A stretch of DNA of 64,000 nucleotides from Diploptera punctata (lineage: Eukaryota; Arthropoda; Insecta; Blattodea; Blaberidae), in the NCBI GenBank assembly GCA_030220185.1, contig JASPKZ010010216.1:1-64000 (forward strand). Direction: 5' to 3'. The notes under the pieces are model-generated. The model was not told the origin of the DNA. It saw only the letters and a program-made list of their open reading frames with translations, and did not search any database. Position 1 is the stretch's first letter. The number at the start of each line of letters is the position of its first letter. This document shows, one piece after another, positions 34,741 to 45,757 of the stretch. The position numbers and the translations under genes are program-made.

Positions 34741-35585
34741 CAAAATAATTTAACCACACGATCTACTTTATATATTACTAGCCGGTAGCGGTAGCAGTAG
34801 CAGACGTCAACTTTCACACTTGTGTAATACGTTAACCAATAGAAATAGGAACCTCATTCTAACGGCTATGGATATCTTTCTCAAGGGCACTTCGAACCAA
34901 AGAAATATATACGCCATAATCAATGTAAAATAATGAAGTTTGACGCCATAACTTAAGGACGAATAAACATCAAAATGTGCTGAGCATCTCCGCATAGATG
35001 CACATCAACCATTCCATGTTTCCACAATTCGTTTCACACCAATGTCCATAGATTTTTTATAATGAGACGAAACATGATTCGTGAATCACCCTGCATAATG
35101 CAACAATGTCGTACTACAAAATAATATAAATTGCAGAAAACTGATGTTACAGTAATAATTGCCAGATGAGCTATACCTATTTTCCTGACAGAGATCTGGT
35201 GTGCAACTGGTAAAAAAACAGTTTTCGGTCTCATCATAGCCCCACTTAGGGGTTATATATTGATGTTAAGTAAATATACTACAGTTCTTTGTTATAACTT
35301 TCTTTGCTCAGAGGTAGAGTTAGCATCGTATTATTAATACCATTAATTGTGTTAATTTTTGTTGGTAAAGATACGAATATCATGAGTTATGATTGTAAGT
35401 AAACATTGTTTGTACAGGATTTCAATAAATTCTCATTTCAATTTTATTTTTCCTTGTTCAGGTTTTTTGTTATTGTTAATAAGTGTACGTAGTTTTATTT
35501 GTCATTGATTCCTATTTACTCCGTAAATTATATTTTTCAGTGCATATTCTTACGAGATTTCTTGTTATTTTTATTTTTATTTTTA
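34741..35585. other. unassigned, possible Helitron-like end
   Basis: No gene recognised. ACTAGC at about 34780 followed by GC-richer sequence, and ACTGGCTAATACCCGGCGTG at about 35592, resemble reverse-oriented ends of Helitron-like repeats. This is a weak match from memory only. Confidence 0.3.
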
Positions 35586-35679
35586 TATATTACTGGCTAA
35601 TACCCGGCGTGCGATGCTACTACTAAATAAATGTTATTGTGTTTTTAACACCAGCCGTGCGCTGTTATACGCTACTTTT

Positions 35680-35885
35680 TTTGTTTTTCTTTTATGTTCA
35701 ATTATGTGTACATAGATTTGTGTATTCGTTATGATTTAGGCAGCGTAAGCCATCTATGCGAAAAATAGTGACTTCATTTCACGTTTTTCACTACAATGGG
35801 TGATTTTTATTGGTGAAGAGATTGAGTATTACAACTCTCTTATAGCCTATGTTCATTCCCAGAATCTCCTGAACATTTTTGAATA
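35680..35885 (+). repeat. dispersed repeat, left copy of a direct pair
   Basis: Shares in order TTTAGGCAGCGTAAGCCAT, TTTCACGTTTTYCACTAYAATGGG, GAGTATYACAACTCTCTTAT and AGCCTATG with 38800-38980, same orientation. The two copies bracket the SINE-C/Transib block. No coding capacity. Confidence 0.65.
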
Positions 35886-35904
35886 AGCGCCATCTCCATC
35901 GGAT

Positions 35905-36189
35905 GAACGGTATTGCAGAGCCGGCTTGCCAGGGAATTTACTTATCCCGATCTACTTGGTATTAAAAAAAACTCAAAGCGCGACAGGCCTAGAAGGCTTT
36001 TGGCTGACCAGCCGGCTGTTGGCCTCACATCCACATACGTTAATCACAGAGGTAGACGATCATCTAGCCAGTGTAGAGTGACATATGGTCAGCACGTCAT
36101 ATCCTCCAGCCGTTATAGCTGGTATTCTCAACCTGGAGTCGCTACTTATTGTAGCTACCCAAATGCCTCATGATGCTGGGTGGGCACCA
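35905..36189 (-). mobile_element. SINE-C, 3' part (split by Transib-like element)
   Basis: Reverse complement of the second half of the SINE-C copy at 11270-11625 (TAGCTACAATAAGTAGC, CTGGCT-GATGATCGTCTACCT, GATTAAC-TATGTGGATGTGAG). Its 5' part continues at 38537-38655 beyond the inserted element. ORFs here are incidental. Confidence 0.75.
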
Positions 36190-38536
36190 CACAGTGGACC
36201 GGATACGAAATCTAGCTGGAAAAAAGTATTTTACTATCTCTGGCCAATTCATCTTTTTTCACTCTAAAATTATTTCCACATGACTGTTCTTCACTTATCT
36301 GCAAAGGAGGGTAGAATTCTAAAATTTATGTAGACAATATAAACATCGGAAGTTGCCGATAGTTAAGGACTCATCAGGTCCGCATCCCAGTTGTTTACCG
36401 AGCTGTAGAAATAAATACGTTTTGCATTAAAGATCAGGGAGTTATTCATCTTATTCTATATGGATACTTTACCTCAAGGATTGTACTTTTCATTTATATA
36501 TTTAGCATGTTTCTATACAACCAGATATTGTGTTAATTACACTTGGAATCATACCTTCGAAACACTAAAAAAATTACACAATCATTTTACTTAAAATTGA
36601 GCTACGAAAAAAAAAAACAGTTCTGAACAGTAGTACAAATTTTAGTTAGAATATAGGGTAATTTATGAACCTCAATTCCCACATTATAACATGTGTGCAA
36701 ATTATTGCGTTTATTTGTAATTAGCTTTTTTATTAGAAGAGGCGGCCGGCAGCCGAGGCCTATCTTCGCAGCTGAGAATTGTTTGATTTAATATATGAAC
36801 AAAAGTGATCGATAGAGCATCTAAGTGATCCTCTATTAATAAATTAGAGTTAGGGGATGTTCGGAAAAAAATAAAAAAATCTTTGAAAAGCGATTTTCTA
36901 AAACATAGAAAGTTGTCCGAGAGAAAAAGAGTTATATATCTCTAATGAAATATTCTGATTGGCTAAAATAAATTTAAACTTTACCGTTATTAAGAATTTT
37001 GAACACTGGTAGTCGTTGGGAAATCCTGTACCATCTGCTTATGGTAAGACCCAAAATATCTTTCGAAGAGATTGGAACAAAAACAAATCAAAGTCTTATT
37101 TCTGGTGAAATTTCTGTCTTCGGAAAGCATCATATCACATTTGTTTCCGTAGGAAATACCACAGGATTAAATACCACAACCTCTCGTTTGATACCTAGCC
37201 TCATGTTAATATATCGACATATTGATATTTTATTGTCAAAAACGACAATGATTCGTCAGACATAGAAGATAGAGGAGTTGAGCGGGGTGATTTGTAATGT
37301 TTATTACTAGTATTTTGAAGCTATTTTTGTGTTTTTTTTAGTAATGTCTTTAAAACATCAGCAGTATCCCGTTTACCTTATGATCAGAGTGATATTTCTG
37401 TTGCAAGAGCATGTTCATCCCGAGAGAATTCCTGCATAAGTGAACATTTATTTAATTCCAGCCTCTTCGATAGTTATTTTGGGTTTTCTAATTCCGTAAG
37501 CAGATGCAACAGAATTTTCCAACAACTCTCACTGTTCTAAATTAATTCATCATAACGGGAAAGTTAACATCCACTCCTAGCCAATCACAATATTTCAATA
37601 GAATTTTTTTTTTCTCGCGCACAACTTAGTACGTTTGAGAAAATCGTTTTAAAGAAAATATTGACTGTAATATCATTTAAATCATTCTGCTAACATCCCC
37701 TACCCTTAATTTGTTCACTAAATGATAACTTATTGCCTCTATCTAACATTGTTTCTCATATTAAATCAAACAATTATTCTCTGCGCGCAACGGCATGCCT
37801 CAATTGCTGGCTATCTCATGTAATGATAAAGCTAATTAAAAAACTTAATAATTTGCACACGTGTTATTTTGCGGGAATTAAAATCCATAAATCACTCTAT
37901 ATTATAACTGAAATTGTACTACTGTTCAGAAACTGTTTTCTTTGTAGCTCATTTAAAATACGATGATTGTGTAATTTTTCAGTGCATGGAAGGTATGATT
38001 CCACATGCATTTAATATAATATCTGGTTATATAGAGAACCATTAAATATATTAATAAAATTACAATCCTTGAGGTGAATTACCCACATAGAATAAGACGA
38101 ATAGCTCAATGAACCTGAACACACAACGCCAATAACACAACTCAATTTAAAATACGATGATTGTGTAATTTTTCAGTGCATGGAAGGTATGATTCCACAT
38201 GCATTTAATATAATATCTGGTTATATAGAAAACCATTAAATATATCAATAAAATTACAATCCTTGAGGTGAATTACACACATAGAATAAGACGAATAGCT
38301 CACTGAACCTGAACACACAACGCCAATAACACAACTGAGTTATAGATCAGATGAGTTCTTAACCTTCGGCAACTTTCGATATTTATATTGTCTTCATAAA
38401 TATTAGAATTGTACCCTCCTTTGCAGATAAGTTAACAACCGTCATATAACAATATATTAGAGTGAAAAAAAGATAAATTGATGAGGGTGAGTGAAAATAG
38501 TTTTTTTCAGCTAGATTTCATTTCTGGCCCATTGTG
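36190..38536. mobile_element. Transib-like foldback element (2.35 kb)
   Basis: Left terminus CACAGTG, 23-bp spacer, then an A-rich AAAAAAGTA. The right terminus, read on the other strand, is CACAATG, 23-bp spacer, AAAAAACTA. These are the heptamer/spacer/nonamer ends known for Transib and RAG recombination signals. Flanks are CACCA (36185-36189) and CACCG (38537-38541), a 5-bp GC-rich duplication with one change. The insertion splits a SINE whose empty site is at about 11400-11415. The two ends form one long inverted repeat: the left arm (36190-~37050) pairs with the right (~37475-38536), which also has a 193-bp tandem duplication. No transposase is encoded, so it is non-autonomous. Assignment is from ends, TSD length and empty site. 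Confidence 0.7.
37952..38338. repeat. 193-bp tandem duplication in right arm
   Basis: Two copies beginning ATTTAAAATACGATGATTG at 37952 and 38145, nearly identical. The left arm has the sequence only once (about 36400-36600), so the duplication arose in this copy or lineage. Confidence 0.85.
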
Positions 38537-38655
38537 CACCGGCCCCGTACTGGCAGAAATTCCACTAGAAAAATTTCTTCCCCCAGCGTAAGTCCCGTAG
38601 TTCTGCGCCATGAAATTCTTGCCTTAGCCACTCGGCTACAGCGCGGGACTCTTGG
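38537..38655 (-). mobile_element. SINE-C, 5' tRNA-like part
   Basis: The minus strand reads GCGCTGTAGCCGAGTGGCTAAGGC (A-box-like; shown in two pieces, GCGCTGTAGCCGAG and TGGCTAAGGC), then ...GGAAGAAATTTTTCTAGTGG and GCCAGTACGGGGCCGGTG. The last segment is where the Transib-like element entered. Equivalent to 11288-11405. Confidence 0.7.
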
Positions 38656-38789
38656 TAGTAGGAAGATGAAAGGTTCACCCGAACGGGTATTATTCTCTTG
38701 GTATCAATGAACGACAAACGTGGTTGTTGTGATTTATCCGTAAGAGATAAACTTATGCTGTCCGGGACTTTTTTGTAGAGCTTTTTGAG

Positions 38790-39045
38790 ATATTTAATTC
38801 TGTGTACATGCATTTTGTGTATTACTTATGGTTTAGGCAGCGTAAGCCATTTAAGAGTCCAAAGAGCTACTCTTTTCACGTTTTCCACTATAATGGGCTT
38901 TTTTAAGGGTGTAGGAGTTGAGTATCACAACTCTCTTATAGCCTATGATCATCCCGGGAATCTCGTCAATATGATGAATGAAAACCCATCACAATAGGAT
39001 CAAGGTTATGGCCGCGCATAAAGTACAAACAAACAAACATTAATT
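38790..39045 (+). repeat. dispersed repeat, right copy of a direct pair
   Basis: Partner of 35680-35885. It continues past the shared part into AAGGTTATGGCCGCGCATAAAG and a short (CAAA)n run, which looks like a 3' end of a repeat family. Confidence 0.6.
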
Positions 39046-39465
39046 TTTATATATACGATAATTCGGCTTTTATTACGTTTTAATGCTTTAATCATTCGTT
39101 ATCCATTCACTAGGGTAATGATGGACATTTCCAATAATTTCTAGTCTGTACATAACTTAGAATTTATTGCCCTTATTTTACTTTTAAAAAAGGGTTATCT
39201 ATTCTGTAAAGTGAGATCATCTGCATGATAAGGAGTAGAACTGAAAAAAACTTAGAGAGGTATTGAAATAACGAAAGAGAAAAGGAAAACTAAGAGAAGA
39301 AATACAAAGAGGGAGATTGAAATATGATACGTATAGGAACAAAGGGAAATTGAGAATGAAGTAGAAAGAGTGGTATAGGCCTTAATGTAGGTAGCATTTT
39401 ATTTAACGACGACTTTGATTTCGCAGAATAATATCTACGACATTGAAATTTGGGCATGAAAAAGC
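39046..39465. other. unassigned stretch
   Basis: No gene recognised; purine-rich patch at 39240-39375. Confidence 0.4.
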
Positions 39466-40735
39466 TGGCAAATTTTGCTTACCAGTTACATGCAAATCTA
39501 CATCCACACAGACACATATTCTCTAAATGACGCTGGTGCCAAAATTAACGAGGATCTTGACTCATTAATGACTTGGACAGTTAAATATGGACTGCAATTA
39601 AATCCTAGAAAGTCACAATCAATCATTATGGGTCACCAGAGACTATTATCTACAATTAACCTAAACACATTCTCGCATGTGTCACTGAATGGAGTTCAAA
39701 TCCCTTATAGTGAGACAGTAAAAATTCTAGGAGTACTTATTGGCAACAACTTAAATTGGAATACACAAATAAACCATATATGCAAAACAGTCTTCTCAAT
39801 AATACATTTATTAAATCGCGTAAGAAATTGTCTCCATTCGCTCTAAGGAAAATGTCAGTAGAAACACTTGCAATGCCCCATTTTGATTATTGTAACACTC
39901 TTTTTACAGACTTACATATTATTTACACTCAAATACTTCAACATGTTCATAATTCTTGCGCACGTTTTATTTCTGGTATTCCTCAAATTTGACAATGTTA
40001 CACCGTTCCTGGAACAATTATCGTGGCTTCGTTTAAGAGATCGTAGAACTGTCCATTTCCCTTCTCTATAAAAACCTTCACACATCAACGCCTAATTATT
40101 TATCACGCCGCTTCATCAGACTATCCGACACACATAATCTTGACACTTGATCCCATCAGCACATTGTCCTTTATATCCCTCCTCATCACACTGTATATTA
40201 TTTATTATCTTTTACGTCTCACTTACCAAAACATGGAATACCCTTCCGACCTATGTCAGAGACTGTCAAACTATAACATCTTTCAAAATCAAATTAAATA
40301 ATTATTTAATAGCAAACTAACTTACACACCTCACTGATAGTATTCTTTTAACAATTAATAAATTTAATTATCTATGAAAATAATATTAAGATTAACAAAA
40401 ATTTTCTTTTGTTTTGTTTTAAATATTGTACAAACGTAAAATTAGTTTTGTATATCTCATTACTTTTCTTTGTTTTTTATAAACATTAGGCAGCGACAAT
40501 TTAATATGTCTTGCTTGTATACACTTTATTATTAGTTTTAGTCTTAATCTTAACTAACATTAATATCGTAATATAATATATATCATCTTTTTGATAAAAT
40601 TTGTATTTAGTATTTAATATTTGAGTTAATTGAGATTGTTGTATTCTGATGTAATGTATGTTTGCCCTGGTGAGTGGAAGAGAAGGCCACATGGCCTTAA
40701 CTCCACCAGGCTAAATAAATCTAAAATCTAAATCT
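39466..40735 (+). pseudogene. LINE-G 3' fragment, plus
   Basis: 5'-truncated jockey/CR1-type LINE starting at the remains of the RT motif C (MQIYIHTDTYSLNDAGAKIN, preceded by LTSY where FADD is expected). It continues with KYGLQLNPRKSQSIIMGHQR, SLNGVQIPYSETVKILGVLI, then LAMPHFDYCNTLFTDL and LSWLRLRDRRTVHF in other frames. The 3' end has AAGGCCACATGGCCTT (40681-40696) and an AATCTAAAATCTAAAT tail. Same family as the minus copy at 56125-57743. Confidence 0.75.
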
Positions 40736-40739
40736 ACTT

Positions 40740-41480
40740 ATTTCAGGATTGGGCTGACTTAACCTTCCTTAACTGTGCGACATGGGATATATTTACATTT
40801 ACCAGCAGTGTTCATTTGATTCGATAGATCTACAACACATGTAATTAAAATATTCAACAGTTCGTATTAAATATCAATTACAGAGCGCCTTAAAATAATA
40901 TGTACTATTTTTTAACATTTTCTCTCATAAATGTAACATAATTAAAAACTTTGTAATGTATGTTTTATATGTGGCGAAGATGCTGTTATCGTTTGATCAC
41001 CATAAATGGACAGTTAATGGAGAATGATTTTGGCGTTCAAAGATTATGCAGGATGTAATTTGAAGTAGCGTCTTCCCGTACCCTAACTTTGGAGAGGCTT
41101 TAAAGAATAATGTATGTGCCACAAAACTATGAAGAAGGTGGGAGGACAGATTGAACATGCATATTAGCCTCAGATGGAATATATATATTTAAGCAATGAA
41201 ACTACATTCTTCTTCTTCGTCTTCCTCTACGCATGAAAGCTGACAGCTTGTTGCGTGTTCGTTCACTACAGGTCTGGGGTATGGTAACGTCCTTCCTTCA
41301 TAGTAATTACTATGATTAATCAATCACAATTTTTTAATCAATTTGTTAATATTTGTGACATTAATTTTATGAAACATCAAATTCATTTCTTACATAAAGG
41401 TTTTAAATTTAATTTTAATGTTGATAATGACAATAATTTACTATAAAATGTAGGTGTAGAATGTGAACTGATTTAAATGA
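40740..41480. other. unassigned stretch
   Basis: No gene recognised. A (CTT)-rich tract at 41212-41226, followed by GTCTTCCTCTACGCATGAAAG, may be the tail of a small minus-strand retroposon. Confidence 0.4.
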
Positions 41481-41485
41481 TAACA

Positions 41486-41867
41486 ATATACTTCTTCTTC
41501 ACGGTTTAGGCCTGTTCACGCTCCAAATTGCTGTTCTTTCCATCTTTCCTTTAGTCTTCCCAAACTTCTTCTTCCTCGTGGTGAATAGCTGTATGCTGCT
41601 TTCCGGATTCTATTCTCAGTCATCCTTGCCAAGTGTTCTCACCAGTTTGTTCTGTATTTCTCTGTTATTGTGTTTGATTCCTCTACTTTTATTTGTTGTC
41701 TTATTTCTGTATTAGGTTTTTTGTCTGTTCTTTGATATCCTGCTACTGACTGAGCAATCTCATTTCAGCAGCTTCTGTTCTGGCAGATTGTTGTGTTGTC
41801 ACTGTCCATGTTTCCGATCCTAGGTAATAATTGGCACTGCCATTGTCTTGTATAATTTCATTATAGA
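41486..41867 (-). pseudogene. LINE-C 3' end (minus part of inverted copy)
   Basis: Reverse complement of the LINE-C C-terminal region (about 20070-20450): RIQAAEM-like, RRTKK-type and ENT-KDD segments, and a (GAA)n tail seen as (CTT)n at 41491-41500. Joined at 41867 to a plus-oriented piece of LINE-C 5' sequence. Confidence 0.75.
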
Positions 41868-42066
41868 ATAAGAGACCCATCTCGAGGAAACAAGAGTGTA
41901 GTCCTCAACGGTAGAAGGCGGAATAGGCAACCCTCCGTGTGGGGATAAAACACAAGGAAGCAAGTCTAAAGGCTTTAAGGAGGCAGCCCCTCCAAAGGAC
42001 TAACCCTGCACAACGTTAGTATCGTACTCAGGGGACACCTCAAAATACTGACTAGCTCCAAAGATA
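41868..42066 (+). mobile_element. LINE-C 5' segment, inverted relative to 3' part
   Basis: Closely similar to 16565-16775: AGTCCTCAACGGYAGAAGGC, CTTTAAGGAGGCAGCCCCTC and CAACGTTAG-TATCGTACTCAGG. The opposite orientation to 41486-41867, with loss of the middle of the LINE, gives the 5'-inversion configuration produced by twin priming. Confidence 0.75.
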
Positions 42067-42667
42067 ATTTACATTATCTGAAAATGTTAATGTTGAGTCA
42101 GAAAATTATGTCACAAAAATTATCGATAATGATAGGAAAACAGTACCAAAGCATATATTCTATAATCAGATAGCTAAATAAATAAAAAAGGAACCTTTAA
42201 GCAATAATATCTTTCTGACGAAAGGGCAAACTTGAATCGCTTTAAATAAAGATGGTTATACTTCTAAAACTATAGATTTTCTAATTCAGATAATTTTCAA
42301 ATTATTGATAATGACCCAACAGACAAATATCAAAAAGAAATTTTAGATAGTTAGATCATCGGTTGATTAATGTCTTTGACATCGTCTGATTCATAATAGC
42401 CAATTTTGTCGGTCCAGCTAATCTCCTGGTTGTAGATGTTTCTCCTAAAAATAAATTTTAAATATTCATAAAATAATATAATTTTAATAACCTCTTTGAT
42501 TACTCTATAATACAAATGAATCACCAATCACCCTAACTTTACTCTCTAGTTAAATTACATTAGAGAAATTAGCCTATTCGACCAATAGTATCTTCAATAA
42601 GTTCTCCATCAGACGAAATGTCTAAATAGCTGATAAATATAATTTAATTTAATACTAAGTACAATCC

Positions 42668-42972
42668 GGGGCATGCCGTAGCGTAGTGGTTAAGGCACTG
42701 AGCTACAAGCCGGAGGGTCGACGGTTCAAGTCCCGTTGGGGTCAGGATTTTTAAACTGGCCCAAACCCTCTGGCGGCACTATGGCCTTGGGGTCGACTCA
42801 GCCTCTAACGGAAATGAGTACCAGACGCTTGTTCTGGGGTAAAGGCGGCCGTCACGCAGGGCTGACAACCCGGCTGACATAAAGTGCCGATTGTCTAGAA
42901 AAAGTGGGAGCCTTAACCTCCTACTGCCCCAAGGGCCTCCGGGTCTACTGTGGGATCACTTTACTTTACTTT
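42668..42972 (+). mobile_element. tRNA-derived SINE (SINE-D) with 14-bp TSD
   Basis: 305 bp retroposon in the Penelope remnant. A box GTAGCGTAGTGGTTAAGGC, B box GGTTCAAGTCCCG, and a body ending in a (TTTAC)n tail at about 42958-42972. ACTAAGTACAATCC flanks it at 42654-42667 and 42973-42986 without mismatch. A diverged minus copy lies at 44776-45095. Confidence 0.9.
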
Positions 42973-43547
42973 ACTAAGTACAATCCAATTTACAGTGTAA
43001 AAACCTCAATGGAATTAAATGACAATAAAAGAAATATTGATTTGCCGAATAATAATTTAATTTTGGTTTCTTTCTATGTAAAAAATCTGTTTCTCAGTGT
43101 ACATATAATAGAGATTATTAATAGAATGTTACTAACTAATAGCGTTAATGGTTTTGTAGCTGAAGAAATAATACACACTCTTAACATATGCTCACACCAA
43201 AACTATTTTGAATATAACAACAAATAGAAAACAGCTAAAGATGGTTTGTTTATGGGTGATCTATTGAGCACTCTTTTATCTGAGATTTTTATGGATGACC
43301 TAGAAAAAAACCATACATAATAATTCATTAGCTAAACATGTATTATTTTGGCATGTTATGTAGATGATGTTTTAGCAGGCTTCACAGTAGCTAAAAGACA
43401 ATTGAATTTATTTTTAAATTTTATTAACAACATTCACAAAAGTATTAAGTTCACAATGGAATTAGAAACAAATAATAGTTAATGGATTTATCAATAAGCT
43501 TCAGTTTGGCATCTTTCACAATCCATTTCACACAAATACAAGTATTC

Positions 43548-43675
43548 ATAATTCTTCATCATCATGATCATAGTACATTCACGAATTTAGGCCATTTGTT
43601 GACTTGTTTCGGTCTCAAGAGAAACACCATCTAAACGTCCTTTGAGTGGACGTCCTTGTCTTCTTCTTCCTGCAG
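43548..43675 (-). mobile_element. SINE-F 3' fragment
   Basis: Reverse complement of the 3' domain of 54180-54498: (CAT)n tail, ACATTCACGAATTTAGGCC, TTTGTTGACTTGTTTCGG and TCTCAAGAGAAACACC, then unrelated GC-richer sequence. It interrupts the Penelope RT thumb region. Confidence 0.7.
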
Positions 43676-44350
43676 GTCCTTCATACATATAGGCCCTAGC
43701 CATAAAATAGCAGTATTTAATAGTTATATTCTTAAACTTTTAAATATCTTTCATTCGCCCTTAGAATACAAAAAGGAACTGAATATTATTAAACAATTAG
43801 CTATCAATGATAATTATGAACCTAAAATTATAGACTTTAATTAAGAAAGTTTATTACAACAAAGCTATAAGAAAGTTTTTCCTTTACCTAAGAAAGACAT
43901 AAATAAATACGTTATAATGCCATATATATGCCCACTTTCCAATAAGATATCCAAACGCTTAAAAAAGTTTAACATCAATGTAGCGTTTAAAACTAATTTT
44001 GAAAAATATAATAAAGAACAACAAAACCAAAGTAAAAATGGAACAATTATCAGGTATAAATGTTAGAGTGTGGCACATGTGATAATGTCTACATAGGACA
44101 AACTAGAATACGTTTTATTTCTCGTATAAATTAACATATGAAATCATATAACAGAAGTGTAGATACTTCAAAATACTATAATCATCTGCATCAGTACGAT
44201 CATTGTTTTAATTAAAATTTTTAAGTTTTACATATTTGTAACACAGGTAAAAAACTGGATCTTTTAGAAATTGTGTACAAATAAATTAATATAAGAAGAG
44301 CAATAGGCTCTTAAATTCGCAACTGGATTTAAATGCATCACCTCCTTTAA

Positions 44351-44775
44351 ATTTATAATACTTGTTACACTCTTTTCGTTAACATTCAGTTGCATAGTTC
44401 CACTTGTTACGTACTTGAGCGTATATACATAATAACAAAATCCATTTGTATTCATATCATTCATCAGAGGAAGGCAAAGAGTACTGAAACAACTGTAACA
44501 AACTTGTATTAAAATAAATATGAATATCGTATAAAACTCTAACAGTTTTATTTAATTTAAAAACTAAAAATAAAAATATATACTACAATTTGTTAAATTC
44601 AGGCTTTAAAGGCCGGTAATTATAATATTAAGCGATTCCAGGCTATGTGGCGGTGGTCCAAGATTGATGTTTATTCCAGACATTACTCCATGGACTGCGG
44701 AGGGCTTCTTCAGTGGCGAGTACTTTTAGGCAGTGTTCCCTGGTCGGAGGCTGCACTGTGAAAAATGTATCTTTA
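44351..44775. other. Penelope 3' flank and unassigned sequence
   Basis: No gene recognised. 44351-44560 is probably the Penelope 3' non-coding region; 44640-44770 is GC-richer and unassigned. Confidence 0.4.
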
Positions 44776-45095
44776 AATGCTGTAGTAATATAAAGTGAAG
44801 AAAATAGAATCCACCACTGGGTTTAGAAGGCCCTTGGAATAGTAGGAGGTTAAGGATCCCAGCTTTCTAGACAGTCGGCACGAGATATGAGCCGGAATAT
44901 CAATCCTGTTTGATGGTCACCTTTATCCCAAAACATATGTCTGATACTAACTTCAAATAAAGGCTAAATCGACCCCAGGATCATAGTTGCCAGAATATTT
45001 AGACTAGCTTCAAAATCCTCTCTCCATCGGGACTTGAACCCGCGACAGCCTGTAGCGCATTACCTTAACGCAGTAAGCTATTAACCCATTCACTT
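44776..45095 (-). mobile_element. SINE-D, diverged minus copy
   Basis: The minus strand shows TTACTGCGTTAAGGTAATGCG (A-box area), GGTTCAAGTCCCGATGG (B box, 45030-45046), CCTGGGGTCGA-TTAGCCT, TGCCGACTGTCTAGAAAG and CCTTAACCTCCTACTATTCC, in the same order as 42668-42972. Confidence 0.75.
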
Positions 45096-45757
45096 CAGGT
45101 TTGAATGCTCAATACATTTCCCCAGAAATCGAATTTATGTCACCGTAAATTATATTTGCAAATATTCAAAACGAACAAAATATAACGGTACTTAAGATCA
45201 CAAAAAGGGTGAAGGCCAAATACATTCCTCTACTATTCTTAAATGTTAACAAAGGATAACCAGCCAAGGTATGTACAAAATATTGAAAAATATATAACAG
45301 CACAGTTAAGCGAGTGTACCTCGTCTTCTGATGCGAATGGGTTAAGTAACATCCAGTAGCAATGTTCTTAACCGCTGCGGTCATTAGCCTCGCGATTTAT
45401 ATCTGGGCGTGAAAGGGCTGATGCATATTGTTCAATGGTCTTTTATTTCAGATTTGAGGTTCATTGTATGTGACGTAAGTATACGACTTTTGGCGTTAGT
45501 TCCCTTCAGAAGAAATGGTAATCAGGATTTTTATTCCCTTAAAAATACATCGTTTCCGGCCGGGTTTAAAACTACAAACCACGGTACTGGAAGTGAGCAC
45601 TGTGACCATTAACTCACCGCCTTAAATACTATTTACTAAAATATATTTAGATGTATTAAGTGAAATCGTGAAGTAATAAATCAGGGTTTAAGGATACGCA
45701 ATGAAGAGTTAAAAGTACATTTTTACACGCTTTATATCAGCTTGACCTTTATCTATC
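45096..45757. other. unassigned, with faint tRNA-SINE-like patch
   Basis: No gene. 45550-45625 read in minus has degenerate A/B-box-like pieces (GGCGGTGAGTTAATGG; TTTTAAACCCGG), possibly an old SINE head. Confidence 0.3.

Larger units (their letters stand above)
42080..44350 (+). pseudogene. Penelope-like element (RT + GIY-YIG endonuclease), decayed
   Basis: Before the SINE is NLNRFK-like, asparagine-rich N-terminal debris. After it, at 43040-43330, is RT: VSFYVKNLFLSVHIIEIINR (the palm motif with VKNLF where the family has VKNLFPSVP), LNICSHQNYFEYNN, DGLFMGDLLSTLLSEIFMDD, then CYVDDVLAGFTVAKRQLNLF (43355-43410, catalytic VDD kept). At 43660-43860 are HKIAVFNSYILKLLNI and KELNIIKQLAINDNYEPKII. 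At 44050-44210 is a GIY-YIG nuclease segment, CGTCDNVYIGQTRIRF. This RT-then-GIY-YIG order is diagnostic of Penelope. It is interrupted by SINEs at 42668-42972 and 43548-43675, plus stops. Confidence 0.85.

Noticed and set aside
36838..37712. Apparent separate 875-bp TIR element with GGGGATGTT ends and TA flanks
   Set aside because: The inverted repeat continues without a break into the outer arms (36190-36838 and 37712-38536), so it is the inner part of one Transib-like foldback.
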